From assembly GCA_029565685.1 (NCBI GenBank), contig JAKQNR010000051.1:32550-96549 (forward strand): a DNA stretch of 64,000 nt. Direction: 5' to 3'. Positions within the stretch are counted from its first letter, which is position 1; the number at the start of each line of letters is the position of its first letter. Under the pieces are notes generated by a model that was not told the DNA's origin, made no database searches, and saw nothing but the letters and a program-made list of their open reading frames with translations. The translations under genes and the position numbers were made by a program. Shown here piece after piece: positions 62,164 to 64,000 of the stretch. Source of the stretch: a bacterium. GTDB taxonomy: Bacteria > Zhuqueibacterota > Zhuqueibacteria > Residuimicrobiales > Residuimicrobiaceae.

Positions 62164-63393
62164 ATGAAACCGCTCAGCTCTTTGCTCATCAAACCGGCCG
62201 GGCCGGACTGCAATCTCGGTTGCAGGTATTGCTTTTATTTGAAAAAAGCAGCGCTCTTTCCCGGACCACGCCATCGCATGAGCGAGGCTGTGCTCAAAGA
62301 AACCGTGCGCCAGGCCATGCAGCAAGGGGGCGAACACATCAGTTTCGGCTGGCAGGGCGGCGAACCAACCCTCATGGGGTATGATTTTTTTCACACCGCC
62401 GTGCAGTATCAGTCCCGTTTTGGCCGGCCGGGACAAAGCGTGGGCAACGGCCTGCAGACCAACGGCTGGCTCATCGACCGCTATTGGGCCGAGTTTCTCA
62501 GCGACGCCAAATTTCTCGTCGGACTGTCGCTGGACGGCCCGGAGCATATTCATGACCACTATCGCCGCACGATGGCGGACCAGGGCACCTGGGAGCGAGT
62601 GGTGCGCAGCCGCGATCTTTTGCTGCAGACCGGCGTGGAGGTGAACGCGCTCATCGTCGTCAACGATTACTCGGTGCAGTTTGCCAAAGAGATCTATCAG
62701 TTTCATAAAAAGAGCGGCCTGACCTACATGCAGTTCATCCCGTGCATGGAACCGGACCCGATGGATGAGTCCAGGCCGGCGGCCCATTCCGTGCCTGCGG
62801 AAAAGTACGGCGCTTTTTTATGCACATTGCTGGACCTGTGGCTGGCGGATTTCCGCTACGGCAAACCCACGGTCTCCATCCGCTGGTTCGATTCGCTTTT
62901 TTACACCTATGTCGGTCTGCCGGCGCCAGAGTGTACGCTGCTGGAAGAGTGCGGCGTCTATGTGGTGGTGGAGCACAACGGCGATGTGTACAGCTGTGAT
63001 TTTTTTGTCGAACCGGAATGGCGGTTGGGCAACGTGATGCAGCACCGGTTGGTCGATCTGCTGAATTCGCCGCTGCAGGAGCGGTTCGGCCGGCTAAAGA
63101 GCGGTCTGGCGGAAAAATGCCGCGCCTGTCCCTGGCTGCAGCACTGCCGCGGCGGCTGTCCCAAGGACCGGCGTGTCGGCCGTGACGGTGTAGACCCGTT
63201 GTGTCCGGCGTACGAAAAGTTTTTCAGCTATGGTCATTCTAAACTGCTCAAGCTGGCTGAGGAGTGGAAAAGAGAGCAGGCCGTGCAGCCGGCGGCGGAT
63301 GGCGGGCGCGCCACGGCCTCCTGCGGCCGCAACGATCCCTGTCCCTGCGGCAGCGGAAAAAAGTACAAGAACTGCTGTATGAATAAACAGTGA
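62164..63393 (+). CDS. Anaerobic sulfatase-maturating radical SAM enzyme with SEC-C tail
   Basis: This is a 409-residue enzyme of the anSME family, which converts a Cys or Ser of sulfatases to formylglycine. The radical-SAM cluster is C16-x3-C20-x2-C23 (CNLGCRYC), followed by GWQGGEPTL and LQTNGWLI. The SPASM region has the cysteines of LLEECGVY, VYSCDFF and CRACPWLQHCRGGCPKD. A SEC-C metal motif (NDPCPCGSGKKYKNCC) is fused at residues about 388-405, which is unusual. No sulfatase gene is in the window. It starts exactly after the M20 stop codon. Confidence 0.9.
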   Translation: MKPLSSLLIKPAGPDCNLGCRYCFYLKKAALFPGPRHRMSEAVLKETVRQAMQQGGEHISFGWQGGEPTLMGYDFFHTAVQYQSRFGRPGQSVGNGLQTNGWLIDRYWAEFLSDAKFLVGLSLDGPEHIHDHYRRTMADQGTWERVVRSRDLLLQTGVEVNALIVVNDYSVQFAKEIYQFHKKSGLTYMQFIPCMEPDPMDESRPAAHSVPAEKYGAFLCTLLDLWLADFRYGKPTVSIRWFDSLFYTYVGLPAPECTLLEECGVYVVVEHNGDVYSCDFFVEPEWRLGNVMQHRLVDLLNSPLQERFGRLKSGLAEKCRACPWLQHCRGGCPKDRRVGRDGVDPLCPAYEKFFSYGHSKLLKLAEEWKREQAVQPAADGGRATASCGRNDPCPCGSGKKYKNCCMNKQ

Positions 63394-63517
63394 CGCTGAA
63401 GGTCGTCGCTGCCGGTGCGACAATGGGGGAAGAGAGGTCTGGTTATCGTGCAATCGGCTTATTTTTTTATTGCGAATATAATAATTTCTGCCTATATTTT
63501 AAGGCTTTACATATTTT

Positions 63518-63590
63518 GAAGGTGTAGCTCAGCTGGTAGAGCAGCGGACTTTTAATCCGTTGGTCGTGGGTTCGATTCCCGCCACCTTCA
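63518..63590 (+). tRNA. tRNA-Lys (anticodon TTT)
   Basis: A complete cloverleaf is visible: acceptor GAAGGTG/CACCTTC, D-arm GCTC/GAGC with AGCTGGTA loop, anticodon stem GCGGA/TCCGT with loop CTTTTAA (anticodon TTT at positions 34-36), T-arm GTGGG/CCCGC with TTCGATT loop, and discriminator A. The CCA end is not encoded. Confidence 0.95.
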
Positions 63591-63597
63591 CGAAAGC

Positions 63598-63629
63598 AGC
63601 CCCTGATTCGAATAGAGTTGGGGCTTTTT
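63598..63629 (+). terminator. Terminator after tRNA-Lys
   Basis: AGCCCC (63598-63603) pairs with GGGGCT (63620-63625) around a 16-base loop and is followed by TTTT. Confidence 0.65.
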
Positions 63630-64000
63630 AATTACACTAAAAATAATTGTTTATGATGGTAATTCTAATCCGATTACTATTAAAAATTTAATTTTTAATT
63701 TCATTTTCAATTCCCCGTTTTCTCCCTTTTTTTCCCTTTCGAACTGACACAAAAACTGACACACTTTTTTCGGCGTTGATTTAGGTGGGGTGAGGGGGCT
63801 CTTAAAGGTACCCACTTTACTAAAGAAAAGGGGCTCAATGAGCCCTATTCCTAATAACCAAGGATATTGAGAAAATTAAACAATTCTTTGGTAATATGAA
63901 AAGGAGCAATATCGAGGTACCCAACCCGATGGAGTGTGCAGTTGTAGCACCATACAATATTTTAATAACTCTACATTGTACTTTACACGCCCCATAAATA
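63630..64000. other. AT-rich gap after tRNA-Lys; no recognisable gene
   Basis: No convincing gene is seen. The stretch is much more AT-rich than the rest of the window, has a direct repeat AACTGACACA at 63742-63751 and 63754-63763 and a 7-bp hairpin GGGCTCA/TGAGCCC near 63830-63845. A 33-codon frame at 63896-63997 has no recognised similarity. The location directly 3' of a tRNA fits the edge of an integrated element, but no integrase is inside the window. Confidence 0.4.

Noticed and set aside
63840..63997. A short open frame that looked like the tail of a transposase
   Set aside because: The translated segment ends after 33 codons from the ATG and shows no known transposase or integrase motif.
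1..64000. CRISPR arrays, rRNA genes and insertion sequences
   Set aside because: No regularly spaced repeats, no rRNA-like stretch and no transposase with terminal repeats were found on either strand.

Overview
The window reads as a chromosomal segment of an uncultured Gram-negative bacterium of the FCB superphylum (Calditrichota, KSB1 or Marinimicrobia-like rather than a classical Bacteroidota). This is inferred from large secreted proteins ending in type IX secretion (T9SS)-like C-terminal domains, PorV/PorQ-family outer-membrane proteins, a TonB-dependent receptor with a carboxypeptidase-like N-terminus, a golvesin-domain amidase, a serine-palmitoyltransferase-like enzyme, and strong Shine-Dalgarno sites with sigma70-like promoters. 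TTG and GTG starts are common. No rRNA, CRISPR array or insertion sequence was seen.

Layout. 1-12022: a surface-protein block made of two cassettes (giant secreted protein plus PorV-like protein) flanking one TonB-dependent receptor. 12207-14058: PhoU-like/DUF47 protein and Pit phosphate transporter behind a clear promoter. 14215-16454: DUF1893 protein and malic enzyme (minus strand). 16673-20326: GNAT acetyltransferase, thioredoxin, GDP-mannose pyrophosphorylase, a small Cys/His protein, a PTS EIIA-type protein and a zinc-ribbon protein, closed by a strong terminator. 20359-22706: divergent serine-palmitoyltransferase-like enzyme and NAD-dependent epimerase, a possible ceramide pair. 22707-23159: a structured non-coding stretch. 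23160-30183: UvrD-like helicase with a short upstream ORF and an orphan partner, an aldo/keto reductase, and an amidase whose catalytic domain is split by a golvesin domain. 30306-31472: lamin-tail protein with a T9SS domain.

31491-42728 is largely a carbohydrate and amino-sugar region: NagA-like deacetylase, cyclase-family hydrolase, sialate O-acetylesterase, right-handed beta-helix protein, GH37 trehalase-like enzyme, a stand-alone PTS EIIC and an exported M55 aminopeptidase, with an eight-haem cytochrome inserted. 42777-49427: lipoprotein beta-propeller, tetrahaem cytochrome, membrane proteins, RluD and a family-39 glycosyltransferase.

49455-52058 is an AT-rich restriction-modification island (m5C methyltransferase, DUF4928 protein, Vsr endonuclease) inside a minus-strand gene run. 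After a transglutaminase-like protein, a ThuA protein and a small membrane protein come housekeeping genes: rpsU, yqeY, cvpA, mutS2, inositol monophosphatase, two small membrane proteins, iron-containing alcohol dehydrogenase, M20 peptidase, a radical-SAM sulfatase-maturase-like enzyme with a SEC-C tail, and tRNA-Lys(TTT). The last 400 bases after the tRNA are AT-rich with no recognisable gene, which may be the edge of an integrated element.
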